A stretch of 64,000 nucleotides of DNA from JALEFZ01 sp039817415 (GTDB lineage: Bacteria > Bacteroidota > Bacteroidia > J057): NCBI GenBank assembly GCA_039817415.1, contig JBCBVV010000031.1, positions 17,280-81,279 on the forward strand. Reading direction: 5' to 3'. Positions 1-8,807 of this stretch are shown piece after piece (position 1 is the first letter of the stretch; every line of letters begins with the position of its first letter). The notes beneath the pieces were generated by a model. The model had not been told where the DNA came from and searched no databases. It was given only the letters and a program-made list of their open reading frames with translations. Position numbers and translations under genes: made by a program.

Positions 1-1
1 T

Positions 2-811
2 AACTTTCATCGATACCGCTCGGGTCAACTGCAAGTCTTGGTGAATGCCATCAATGGTCAACAGGCTACAGTAGGGGCTTCTTACCTTGCTTCGGTTATT
101 CAATCCTTTAACCAAGAACTTAAACAAGATGTCAACGCTGCTATGCCTATTGTCAAAACGACTACTGGCTCTGTTATTCAGATAGAAAGCGCTAACTGGT
201 TTAACCGAGACTTGAATTATAAGTATTTTATGGTCCCTGGTATCCTCGCCCAGTTGGTTACTATCCTTTCTATCCTCCTAACTGCGATCAATGTTGTAAG
301 AGAAAGGGAAATTGGTACGATTGAACAAATCAATGTGACCCCCATTAAGAAATGGCAGTTTATCATGGGAAAACTGATTCCCTTCATGGTCATTGGATTG
401 TTTTTAATGGTGGTAGGACTCACTGCTGGAAAGCTCATTTTTGATGTTCCTATGGAAGGAAACCTTGGGACTGTCTTTGCTTTTTGTGTATTAAACTTGT
501 CTGCTGTTCTTGGACTTGGTCTCTTGATCTCCAACCTAGCAGATACCCAGCAGCAGGCCACCTTTATCACCTTCTTTTTTGTGATCATTTTTGTCTTAAT
601 GAGTGGGTTGTTTACCCCGATTGAGAGTATGCCGATGTGGGCCCAATACCTTACCATTCCTAACCCAGTCGCTCATTTTGTGCATGTGATGCGCTCAGTA
701 TTGTTGAAGGGAAGTGGCTTTGCCGATATCGCATGGAACTTCCAAATCATAGTCATCCTTTCTATTATTTTCAATGCTCTGGCGGTATCCACCTATAAAA
801 AAGTGAATTAA
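2..811 (+). CDS. ABC-2 type transporter permease (C-terminal part, cut by window edge)
   Basis: The open frame runs in from the left edge, so the N-terminal membrane helix and part of the extracytoplasmic domain are missing. What remains is the end of that soluble domain followed by five or six hydrophobic segments (about residues 68-255 counted from position 38). These include the cytoplasmic turn with VVREREIGTIEQ, typical of ABC-2 permeases of the YhhJ/YhiI group, and the MSGLFTPIESMP loop. The family forms the membrane half of an exporter for drugs or lipids with an ATPase that would lie upstream of the window. A terminator hairpin follows. The first TTG inside the window (position 38) is not a credible start because the frame stays open to base 2. 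Confidence 0.88.
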   Translation, partial: NFHRYRSGQLQVLVNAINGQQATVGASYLASVIQSFNQELKQDVNAAMPIVKTTTGSVIQIESANWFNRDLNYKYFMVPGILAQLVTILSILLTAINVVREREIGTIEQINVTPIKKWQFIMGKLIPFMVIGLFLMVVGLTAGKLIFDVPMEGNLGTVFAFCVLNLSAVLGLGLLISNLADTQQQATFITFFFVIIFVLMSGLFTPIESMPMWAQYLTIPNPVAHFVHVMRSVLLKGSGFADIAWNFQIIVILSIIFNALAVSTYKKVN

Positions 812-846
812 TCTTTCTCGTTCTTTAAAGCGTATTTGGTCATCTA

Positions 847-879
847 ATGGTCTTTCTACCGAAGTAGAGGGGCCATTTT
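847..879 (+). terminator. Rho-independent terminator after the ABC permease
   Basis: A 13-bp stem (847-859 with 864-876, several G-U pairs) closes a CGAA tetraloop and runs into TTTT. It lies 36 bases past the permease stop and separates it from the sigma factor gene. Confidence 0.7.
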
Positions 880-1006
880 CAATTGTTGGAATACCCTAAA
901 TATGAATGAGATAATGTCTATATTTAAGTTGGAGGCTGTAATTTTTGAAGAAATCCCGTAGTTTTTCGCGCGGATTATCGGAAAAAGGAGAAAGTCGGAA
1001 GCTTTT

Positions 1007-1549
1007 ATGGCAGAAGCGTATTCAGAGAAGAAGAAGGAATTGGAGCAATTGTTCCTGACCAACTACCAGACCTTTTTGAACCTGGGTATGAGCCTGTGTG
1101 GTCAACGGGAGTTTGTAAAGGATACGATACAGTTGTTTTTTCTGGATCTATGGGAACAAAAATGGTGGGAAAAGGAAATTGCAGACCCTAAAGCCTATTT
1201 GTATAGGTCCTTTTATCGAAAACTATTCTCTGAGCTAAAGAAAAGCAGGAAGTATCCAAGCCAGAGTCTAGAGCTCTGGGAAGAGAAAATTTATGCACTC
1301 TCCGATGATAGTAATGCCTTTCAAGCTGATGTTCAGGAAATTCAGGATCACCTAAGAAAGGCGCTTTCTTCCTTGCCAGAAAAACAACAAGAAATGATCC
1401 GCTTGAAATTCAAAGAAGGCCTAGACTATGAGGAAATCGCTTCTTATACAGGTAAAAGCAAGCAAACTATCTACAATCAGATCCATTCTTCCATCAAAAA
1501 ACTGAGGGCTCATTGGCAGCAAACCTCAGATCATTTGAAGAAAAAATAA
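1007..1549 (+). CDS. ECF-type RNA polymerase sigma factor
   Basis: A 180-residue sigma-70 family protein with a weakly conserved region 2 (about residues 12-80, with FFLDLWEQKW and YLYRSFYRKL). Region 4 is clear at about 110-165: LSSLPEKQQEMIRLKFKEGL followed by the helix-turn-helix YEEIASYTGKSKQTIYNQI. It would direct transcription of the polysaccharide locus that follows. GGAG stands about 20 bases before the ATG. The next gene encodes a FecR anti-sigma, and the SusC protein carries an STN domain, so this is the cytoplasmic end of an outer-membrane-to-sigma relay. That relay is inferred from the known SusC-FecR-ECF arrangement. Confidence 0.9.
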   Translation: MAEAYSEKKKELEQLFLTNYQTFLNLGMSLCGQREFVKDTIQLFFLDLWEQKWWEKEIADPKAYLYRSFYRKLFSELKKSRKYPSQSLELWEEKIYALSDDSNAFQADVQEIQDHLRKALSSLPEKQQEMIRLKFKEGLDYEEIASYTGKSKQTIYNQIHSSIKKLRAHWQQTSDHLKKK

Positions 1550-1645
1550 TTTTTTTTCCTACTCGATTAGTAAAACTGGATTTTGCTTTCCTCTATCTAG
1601 CTGAGGAAGGGCAAAAACGCATGAATTCTTCCCAAGTAGTTACAT

Positions 1646-2623
1646 ATGAATGACACCAATCCATCTATAGAATCTCTCATTGCCTCGGAAAGTTTCCAGC
1701 GGTACTGCTTCAAGTCCTCCCAAGGGGATATGGAGTATTGGGAGAAATGGAAAATAGAGAACCCTGATAAAATTGACCTCCTACTGGAAGCCGAGAAATG
1801 GGTGATGGCTACTGCCTCACTTGTAGAGGCTAAGGAAACGCAGGAGGAACTGAAGAAGCTACAACAAAAACTAACTATAACCTCAGAAAGTCGTGTCAGA
1901 CCTATGTTTGGCTTATGGAGTAAAATTGCGGTAGCAGCAGCCATTGTCGTTTTGGCAGTATCAGGCTTCTTCATGATGAACATCAACTTATCAGGGATGG
2001 AAGAGCTGAGTACGACCTTCGGTGAAGTTAAACTCGTCAATTTACCGGATGGGAGTATCCTTACATTGAATGGCCATTCGAAGGCTAGGTATGCTTCTTC
2101 TTGGGAGGAAACAGAGATACGCGAATTATGGCTGGATGGTGAAGGTTTCTTCGATGTAAAATCGGATTCCACTCAACCTTTTATCGTCCATACTCCCTAT
2201 GGAGATATCAAAGTTTTAGGAACGCGCTTTAACGCCCTAACAAGAGCCAAAGTGTTGAAAGTCACTCTCCTAGAAGGAGCAGTGGAATTGACTACCAAGG
2301 ATGAGGAAACAGTTGAACTCAAACCAGGAGAACAACTTAGTCTATCTGATGGAAAGTTGAGTCAGCAAACTGTTGACATGGAGCCCGTTACGGCATGGAA
2401 AAATAACATGATGATTTTCAGAGATGCTTCCATCGAATCCATCATCGAAAAGCTAAAATGGGACTTCAACTGGGAAATTGAAGTGCGCGACGAATCAATT
2501 CTGGATCGAAGGGTGAACGCCTTCATTCAGGAAAATAACCCTGAACTCTTGCTGCAGGCATTGGCAGAGATTTATGACCTGAGTTTTGAGAAGAAGGGAG
2601 AAGGAAAATACTTGATTAAATAA
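1646..2623 (+). CDS. FecR-family anti-sigma factor
   Basis: 325 residues. A cytoplasmic N-terminal domain (1-90) would bind the sigma factor. One transmembrane helix follows at about 92-112 (IAVAAAIVVLAVSGFFMM). The periplasmic FecR domain (about 120-225) has the usual LPDGSILTLNGHSKARY and VLGTRFNA signatures. The C-terminal domain (about 255-325, DASIESIIEKL onward) is the part known to contact the STN domain of TonB-dependent transporters. It sits 97 bases after the sigma gene and 36 bases before the SusC gene, consistent with one operon. It should hold the sigma factor inactive until SusC reports substrate. Confidence 0.92.
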   Translation: MNDTNPSIESLIASESFQRYCFKSSQGDMEYWEKWKIENPDKIDLLLEAEKWVMATASLVEAKETQEELKKLQQKLTITSESRVRPMFGLWSKIAVAAAIVVLAVSGFFMMNINLSGMEELSTTFGEVKLVNLPDGSILTLNGHSKARYASSWEETEIRELWLDGEGFFDVKSDSTQPFIVHTPYGDIKVLGTRFNALTRAKVLKVTLLEGAVELTTKDEETVELKPGEQLSLSDGKLSQQTVDMEPVTAWKNNMMIFRDASIESIIEKLKWDFNWEIEVRDESILDRRVNAFIQENNPELLLQALAEIYDLSFEKKGEGKYLIK

Positions 2624-2658
2624 GCCCTGTTGGGACAGACATACTAACGGACTCTACT

Positions 2659-5600
2659 ATGAAACCAAGCTTTATACGCTTAGCAGGGACTTTGATACCC
2701 ACCCTTAAATTATGGCTCCTACTTGGAATACTAGGAACAGCTTCACTCTCTTCCTTTGGATTTAGAGATAGCTTAAATCTACCCCTTGAGCAGCCTAATC
2801 AGATGGTTCCTTTGAGCAAACAAATTGAGAAGGTGGCTATCATTCACAAGGTCAGCATCATATATGACCTAGACCAAACTCGAAATGTTTATGTACACCC
2901 CATTACACAAAACCAGTCCATTGACAAGGATCTTAATTACCTATTAGAAAAGGTAGACTTCATCTATAAGAAGCTCAACCAAAATACCTATGTCATCAAG
3001 AAAAAAGGACAGAAAAGAGCCGTTCAACGGGGTTCAGGCTTCTTTTTAGAGCCTCTATACAATGATGCCATTACGGTGCGCGGTATTGTGTACGACTCTG
3101 AGACCAGGAGTCCACTTGTAGGAGCTACGGTTATTGTAGAAGGGACAAAGAAGGGGGTATTAACCCAAGAGGATGGTTCCTTTTCCATCGTGATTGAAAG
3201 AGGAAAGGCTATTTTGATCAGATATTATGGGTACTTAGATAGTCGCGTAGAAGCCATTTCGGAGAACTTAGGCAGCATCTATTTGCAGCCCAATACCCAA
3301 AACCTCAAGGAAGTTGTCCTAGTGGGTTATGGGACCCAAAAAAGAAGTGATCTTACAGGTGCTGTTTCCTCTATCAGTGAGAAAGAGTTAAAAGAAATTC
3401 CAGTTACGGGCCTTGATCAAGCTATTCAAGGAAGGGCAGCAGGGGTATTTGTAACGCAAAATTCAGGTGCTCCCGGTGGAGGTGTTTCTATTAGAATTAG
3501 AGGAATTGGTTCTACCCTTTCTGCTGAACCCCTCTATGTGATAGACGGAATTCCAGTGGTAAATGACAATCAGGGTAGTTCCTCAAATTTTGCTGAATTA
3601 GATGGAGGGGGTCAAAACACCAATGCATTAACGACTATCAATCCCAACGATATCGAATCTATTGAGATTCTAAAGGATGCTTCCGCCACCGCTATTTATG
3701 GAGCCAGAGCAGCCAATGGGGTGGTTTTAATCAAAACCAAAAGGGGAAGTGTCGGAAAATCAACTTTGACCTTTGATTCTTATTATACCAGCCAGGAACT
3801 AGCTAGAAAAATACCCGTGATGGACCTCAAGCAGTATGCCGATTATTACGGAGATGTCGCTTTTGATGCCATTGAGGAATTTGAGAATCCAGATTTGTTG
3901 GGTCAAGGAACAGATTGGCAAGATGAAGTTTTCCGAGTTGCTGGAATGCAAAACTACCAACTCACTCTTTCGGGAGGCAACAAACAAACAAAATACGCTT
4001 TCTCTACCAATTATCATTTCCGTGAAGGGACAGTGGTAGGCTCCGACTTTACCCGAATTTCCGGGAAAATGAACCTTGACCATTCTTTCAACGACCGAAT
4101 CAGAATCGGTAATAGTTTTCTAGTCAGCCGAACCAGTGAAAATATCACCTTCAATGATAACAGTGGAGGTGTGATTTATACTGCCTTACTTATGGTCCCA
4201 AATGCAGCCGTAAGAAATGCAGATGGCTCTTTTGCAGGTCCCCAGGAAGAAATAACCCTTTCCTTTGACAATCCAGTAGCGCGAGCCTTGGAAACCAATG
4301 ACATCAATACCAAAACTAGGGTTCTGTCTAATATCTATTTTGAGGCAGACATTTTACCTTCTTTGACCTATAGAACAGAATTCGGAACAGATCTGAATTT
4401 CTCTCACCACCATACCTTTTATCCCACCTTTCAAAGGGGAACCCTCTTTGGAAAATCCGCCCTCCATAAAAGCTGGAACCAAAGTTATTTCTGGATCAAT
4501 AAGCATCTCTTGACATTTGACAAGCAAATCATGCCTAAACATCATTTGACAGTTTTGGGTGGATTTGAGGCTCAAGAAGGTAAGTATGATTGGATATACT
4601 CCTCAAGGCAAAACCTGCCCAATAATGAATTACAGGAGCTGACCCTTGGTGATGCCGGAAATCAAGTTAATGATGGAGGTGCTGGTCATTGGGCGTTACT
4701 GTCTTATTTCGGAAGGGCCAATTACAACTTTGACGATCGCTACTTGTTGACTACCACTTTTCGTGTAGATGGATCTTCGAGATTTGGAGCAAATAATCGC
4801 TATGGTTATTTCCCCTCTGCAGCCTTTGCATGGAAGATTTCCAATGAGAAGTTTATGGAAAACCTGATGGGAGATTTGAACTATGACCTCAAATTCAGGG
4901 CAGGTGTAGGGGAGGTCGGAAATCAGGAAATTGGTTTGTACTCCTTTATTTCGAACCTTCAATCTGTAAATGTAGTACTTGGCGATCAGCTTTATACGGG
5001 TTTCGCTCCTGCTAACATTGCCAATCCTGATGTGCGTTGGGAATCATCCTTCCAGACTAATTTTGGACTTAATCTGAGTTTGTTCAATAACCGCATTGAA
5101 TTGGTTGTGGATCACTACAATAAGATTGCGAATGGAATGCTCTTACCAGCTTTGCTTCCAGCTTCTGCAGGGGGCTTAAATCCTCCCTTTGTCAATGTAG
5201 GAGAAGTTCAAAATAGAGGCTGGGAATTCTCTCTGAACACAGTGAATACCAAAGGTGAATTTTTATGGAGAACCTCAGCCAATCTTTCCTTTAACAGAAA
5301 TGAAGTTGTCTCCTTAGGCTCTGCAGGAAATTTAACTGGAATTCTGCAACGAATCCCTGTTTCTAGAACGGAAGAAGGACAACCTATTGGGATGTTCTAT
5401 GGCCATCAGGTGGAAGGTATTTTCCAATCTATTGCAGAAATCGGGGAAAGTCCTTTTCAAAGCGAGGGAACACGCCCAGGAGACATAAAATTTGCCGACA
5501 TCAATGATGATGGAGTGATTGATGAGAAAGACCAGACATTTATTGGTTCCCCTCAACCAGACTTCATGGCAAACCTGATTAACTCATTCAGCTATAAGGG

Positions 5601-6057
5601 TTTTGACCTAAGCATCTTCTTACAATCTGTATATGGAAATGAGATTTTGAACCTTGTCAGGAGGGATTTAGAAGGAATGGCGGGTTTGAGCAACCAGGCT
5701 GTTATTGTTGCAGATCGCTACACCAATACCAATCCCTCTACTACTACTCCAAGAGCTACTGGACCTGATCCTAATGACAATCGAAGAATTTCGGATAGGT
5801 TCATCGAGGATGGTTCCTTTCTACGAGTCAAAAATCTTACACTTGGTTATACCTTCCCTACAGCATGGCTGGAAAAGGTAAGGCTACAATATGTAAGGGT
5901 TTATGCTGGCGCTCAGAATTACTTCACTTGGACCAAGTATTCAGGTTATGACCCAGACATTGGTTCCTTTAACCAAAATCCCTTGATCAATGGGGTTGAC
6001 AATGGTCGTTACCCTATTTCAAAATCTCTTACAGCAGGTGTAAGTCTTAAATTTTAA
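2659..6057 (+). CDS. susC: SusC/RagA-type TonB-dependent outer-membrane transporter with STN domain
   Basis: 1132 residues. In order: a signal peptide or membrane-leading segment (about 15-35), an STN signalling domain (about 48-115), and a carboxypeptidase-D regulatory-like domain (about 140-210, VRGIVYDSETRSPLVGATV). Next come the TonB plug (about 215-360, starting with VVLVGYGTQKRSDLTGAV) and a 22-strand-type barrel ending in the phenylalanine typical of outer-membrane proteins. It imports oligosaccharides together with the SusD lipoprotein encoded 24 bases downstream. The STN domain is present only in transporters that also signal, matching the upstream FecR/sigma pair. The neighbouring GH10 enzyme suggests xylo-oligosaccharide as substrate (inference). 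Confidence 0.95.
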   Translation: MKPSFIRLAGTLIPTLKLWLLLGILGTASLSSFGFRDSLNLPLEQPNQMVPLSKQIEKVAIIHKVSIIYDLDQTRNVYVHPITQNQSIDKDLNYLLEKVDFIYKKLNQNTYVIKKKGQKRAVQRGSGFFLEPLYNDAITVRGIVYDSETRSPLVGATVIVEGTKKGVLTQEDGSFSIVIERGKAILIRYYGYLDSRVEAISENLGSIYLQPNTQNLKEVVLVGYGTQKRSDLTGAVSSISEKELKEIPVTGLDQAIQGRAAGVFVTQNSGAPGGGVSIRIRGIGSTLSAEPLYVIDGIPVVNDNQGSSSNFAELDGGGQNTNALTTINPNDIESIEILKDASATAIYGARAANGVVLIKTKRGSVGKSTLTFDSYYTSQELARKIPVMDLKQYADYYGDVAFDAIEEFENPDLLGQGTDWQDEVFRVAGMQNYQLTLSGGNKQTKYAFSTNYHFREGTVVGSDFTRISGKMNLDHSFNDRIRIGNSFLVSRTSENITFNDNSGGVIYTALLMVPNAAVRNADGSFAGPQEEITLSFDNPVARALETNDINTKTRVLSNIYFEADILPSLTYRTEFGTDLNFSHHHTFYPTFQRGTLFGKSALHKSWNQSYFWINKHLLTFDKQIMPKHHLTVLGGFEAQEGKYDWIYSSRQNLPNNELQELTLGDAGNQVNDGGAGHWALLSYFGRANYNFDDRYLLTTTFRVDGSSRFGANNRYGYFPSAAFAWKISNEKFMENLMGDLNYDLKFRAGVGEVGNQEIGLYSFISNLQSVNVVLGDQLYTGFAPANIANPDVRWESSFQTNFGLNLSLFNNRIELVVDHYNKIANGMLLPALLPASAGGLNPPFVNVGEVQNRGWEFSLNTVNTKGEFLWRTSANLSFNRNEVVSLGSAGNLTGILQRIPVSRTEEGQPIGMFYGHQVEGIFQSIAEIGESPFQSEGTRPGDIKFADINDDGVIDEKDQTFIGSPQPDFMANLINSFSYKGFDLSIFLQSVYGNEILNLVRRDLEGMAGLSNQAVIVADRYTNTNPSTTTPRATGPDPNDNRRISDRFIEDGSFLRVKNLTLGYTFPTAWLEKVRLQYVRVYAGAQNYFTWTKYSGYDPDIGSFNQNPLINGVDNGRYPISKSLTAGVSLKF

Positions 6058-6081
6058 TAACCTACTACAAATATCTTCGAT

Positions 6082-7563
6082 ATGAATCGTTTGATGTTGT
6101 TATACATAATAATCTTCTCTCTAGTCCTAGTTTCCTGCGAAGGATTTCTGGATAGAGCTCCGCTGGATCAGTTGAGCACAGAAAGCTTCTATCAAACTGA
6201 GGCAGATGCTAATCTAGCCGTGCTGTCTGTATACTCTCCTTTGATGGATGTAGAATGGCAAGGTAAGGGTTGGATGATTACAGAAATCCCTTCTGATAAT
6301 TCTCAGGCTGGAGGAACCGATCCTGACTTTACGCCTATCGACAACTTCTCGGTTTCGGCAGACAACGGTCCTGTCTTTAATTTTTGGGCTTTTCATTACC
6401 GATGTGTTGTACTAGCCAATGTGGTGGTAGGGAAGGTAAATGGAATGGACATTGATCCATCCGTCATCAACCGAATAGAAGCAGAAGCCAGGTATCTCAG
6501 GGCATTTGCCTACTTCGATTTGGTACGAGTTTATGGAGGTGTCCCGCTGGTATTGTCGGCGCCTGAATTTGGCGATGACATGATGTTGCCAAGAGCCAGT
6601 GTGGAGGATATTTATGCTCAGATTGAGGAGGACTTATTATTCGCAAAAGAGAACTTACCTGCTTCCTGGTCAGGAACGGATATTGGACGTGCGACTAAAG
6701 GAGCTGCGGCAAGCTTGTTGGCTAGGGTCTATCTGACCAGGAGAGACTTTCTTCAGGTAAAGAATCTCACCCAAGAAGTCATGGACATGGGCATCTATCG
6801 CTTGATGCCTAATTATTCGGATAACTTCGAATTGGCGACTTCTGATAACAATGTGGAGAGCATTTTCCAGATTCAATTGACAGGTTGTGCCACCTTTGGT
6901 ACCGGCAATGCAAAGCAAGCCTTTTTCGCTCCATGGGGAGAAGGAATTACCAAGGATAGAGATGGCTGGGGTTCTCAAATCCCAACCGGTCCACAGCTTT
7001 CCAACCCTGGAACTACCCTCTTTGAAGCCTTTGAAGAAGGGGATCTAAGGAAGGATGCCACCATCATGACCTCTAGTGTGTATTATCCCACCATTAATCC
7101 AGAAGATGGGGGATATACTTATCCAGCTCAAGGTGCATCGGCTACTGCCTGTAACATCAAGAAGTATGTGGTAGGTAGTGGACCCAACATTTGTTTTATG
7201 TCTACTCCTCAAAATTCCCACGAAATCAGATACTCAGATGTTTTGCTGATGTATGCCGAAAGCATTTTAGAAATAGAAGGAGGTGTTACTAGAAATACAG
7301 ATGCTTTGGCCGCTTTTAATGCGGTGAGAGCTAGGGCAGGTCTTGATCCTGTAGAAGAATTTGATCGCGAAATGATGCTTCATGAGAGAAGGGTGGAATT
7401 TGCTTTTGAGGGACAGCGCTGGTTTGACCTAGTTCGCTCAGGAAGAGCGGTTGAAATCATGACCCTTCATGGAAAAAATCCTTCTAAGGAAAGATTACTC
7501 TTCCCCATTCCATCTTCTGAATTACAAATTAATCCCAACCTCGTTCAAAACCCTGGATATTAA
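6082..7563 (+). CDS. susD: SusD/RagB-family surface glycan-binding lipoprotein
   Basis: 493 residues. The signal peptide has a lipobox ending in LVSC, with the lipidated Cys at 19. The SusD N-terminal domain carries EGFLDRAPLDQLSTESFY. The tetratricopeptide-like helices include IEAEARYLRAFAYFDLVRVYGGVPLV, and the C-terminal RagB/SusD domain has HERRVEFAFEGQRWFDLVRSG and a final FPIPSSELQINPNL, all hallmarks of the family. It acts as the lid of the SusC channel on the outer leaflet. It is co-transcribed with susC and with the surface lipoprotein that follows 21 bases later. Confidence 0.95.
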   Translation: MNRLMLLYIIIFSLVLVSCEGFLDRAPLDQLSTESFYQTEADANLAVLSVYSPLMDVEWQGKGWMITEIPSDNSQAGGTDPDFTPIDNFSVSADNGPVFNFWAFHYRCVVLANVVVGKVNGMDIDPSVINRIEAEARYLRAFAYFDLVRVYGGVPLVLSAPEFGDDMMLPRASVEDIYAQIEEDLLFAKENLPASWSGTDIGRATKGAAASLLARVYLTRRDFLQVKNLTQEVMDMGIYRLMPNYSDNFELATSDNNVESIFQIQLTGCATFGTGNAKQAFFAPWGEGITKDRDGWGSQIPTGPQLSNPGTTLFEAFEEGDLRKDATIMTSSVYYPTINPEDGGYTYPAQGASATACNIKKYVVGSGPNICFMSTPQNSHEIRYSDVLLMYAESILEIEGGVTRNTDALAAFNAVRARAGLDPVEEFDREMMLHERRVEFAFEGQRWFDLVRSGRAVEIMTLHGKNPSKERLLFPIPSSELQINPNLVQNPGY

Positions 7564-7584
7564 GTCCTGACAAAGCAAGAAGAA

Positions 7585-8694
7585 ATGAGAAAAGTTTCTA
7601 TCATATCATGTTTGTTGTTGATGACAGGACTAGGTTTTTGGTCTTGTCAATCAGATTCTTTTGCACCTGTTATCAATTCAATTGATCCTGAGTTTGGGCC
7701 GGAAGAAACCTTGGTTACCATCGAAGGGGAGCACTTAGCAGACATTAAGACCATTACATTTAGTGGTCAAGCCATCAATTTCAATACTGCCTACAATGCA
7801 GACCATGCCTTGTTGTTCCGTATTCCATCTACTGTTCCGCTTGGAGAACATGAGGTTGTGTTGACTACGGATCTAGGGGAGGTGAAAACCAATTTCAAGG
7901 TTACGAAAAAGCCACCAGAAGTATTCAGAATTTCACCCGAATCAGGAGGTCCTGGAGATCAGGTGACGATTTATGGAGAGAACTTTTTTGAACCAGTTGA
8001 GGTGTATTTTTTCGATAGTGTTCAGGCAAATATCATTCAACTTTATGATGACTCCATCGTGGTAGAAGTACCAGAAGGCCTTCAAATGGGCTTTGTTCAG
8101 GTAGTGGCCAATGGGGGTGTCGCTATGTCTCCTCAGCGGTTCTTCACCATTGGAACTATTCTGGTCAATGACTTTGATGGGAATGGAATGCGTCCAGAAA
8201 CTGAAAAATGGGTTTTTGTGGGTTCGGTTAATGAAAGTGCTACCACAGCGGTCCAAAGTCAAGTTCCAACTCCAGTAGATGGGAACTATTTAAAGTTAAG
8301 TGGAACGGATGAGTTGGATATTCTTTGGATAGGAGGAGCACAAAACAACTTTGGCTTTCCCGGAGATGATTTTGAAACCTATGGAATCAGGACCGATGCG
8401 AATAATACCCTCTTGGAATTAGATGTGAATAATAATGGAAAGACCCATACACACATCATTTTAATTCTTCGTGAGAAGGATGGTTCTATCAACGATTTCA
8501 CACATCAGGTACGGGTAGATTGGGATGGTTGGGAAACCTTGTCCATTCCTTTGAACCGCTTCAAAGATCTAAATGATGTCATTATTGATCCTCAAAAAGT
8601 ACAGGTGGTTAAAATTCATTTGATTGATGAGGACAAGACAGGTACTGGGCTGGAAGTCAATGTAGATAACTTGAAATTTATAGAGCTACTATAA
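7585..8694 (+). CDS. IPT/TIG-domain surface glycan-binding lipoprotein
   Basis: 369 residues with a lipobox (FWSCQ, Cys21). Two IPT/TIG immunoglobulin-like domains follow (about 28-105, starting PVINSIDPEFGPEETLVTIEG, and about 108-190, FRISPESGGPGDQVTIYGENF). A C-terminal beta-rich domain (about 192-369) begins VNDFDGNGMRPETEKW and ends in a VDNLKFIELL strand, the layout of galactose-binding-like carbohydrate modules. Position directly after SusD and this domain order match SusE/F-like surface glycan-binding proteins of hemicellulose loci. It would hold polymer at the surface for the xylanase and transporter. The glycan specificity cannot be read from sequence. Confidence 0.8.
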   Translation: MRKVSIISCLLLMTGLGFWSCQSDSFAPVINSIDPEFGPEETLVTIEGEHLADIKTITFSGQAINFNTAYNADHALLFRIPSTVPLGEHEVVLTTDLGEVKTNFKVTKKPPEVFRISPESGGPGDQVTIYGENFFEPVEVYFFDSVQANIIQLYDDSIVVEVPEGLQMGFVQVVANGGVAMSPQRFFTIGTILVNDFDGNGMRPETEKWVFVGSVNESATTAVQSQVPTPVDGNYLKLSGTDELDILWIGGAQNNFGFPGDDFETYGIRTDANNTLLELDVNNNGKTHTHIILILREKDGSINDFTHQVRVDWDGWETLSIPLNRFKDLNDVIIDPQKVQVVKIHLIDEDKTGTGLEVNVDNLKFIELL

Positions 8695-8708
8695 GAATCA
8701 GTAGCTCT
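8682..8708 (+). other. Perfect 9-bp hairpin spanning the stop codon of the IPT lipoprotein gene
   Basis: AGAGCTACT (8682-8690) and AGTAGCTCT (8700-8708) pair around a 9-base loop that contains the TAA stop. A T-run occurs only 12 bases later, so it is either a weak terminator or an mRNA 3'-end stabiliser. It marks the likely end of the sigma-to-lipoprotein transcript. Confidence 0.4.
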
Positions 8709-8807
8709 TCAACATAAACGATTTTTTATCGCTCATTTTTTACAAAAAAATGGGCTGGGGGAACTTTATCTCCTTTCAAAACCGAAATCAATTAAAGACT
8801 ACTCGCT

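Noticed and set aside
217..657. Long minus-strand frame inside the ABC permease
   Set aside because: It mirrors membrane-helix codons of the permease, lacks a ribosome site and has no recognisable domain.
1597..2172. Minus-strand frame of 191 codons opposite the FecR gene
   Set aside because: Serine-rich composition typical of antisense shadow; the FecR reading is certain.
8731..8754. GCTCATTTTTT/AAAAAATGGGC hairpin before the four-repeat protein gene
   Set aside because: Mostly A-T pairs and no T-run after it on the plus strand; not enough to call a terminator or attenuator.
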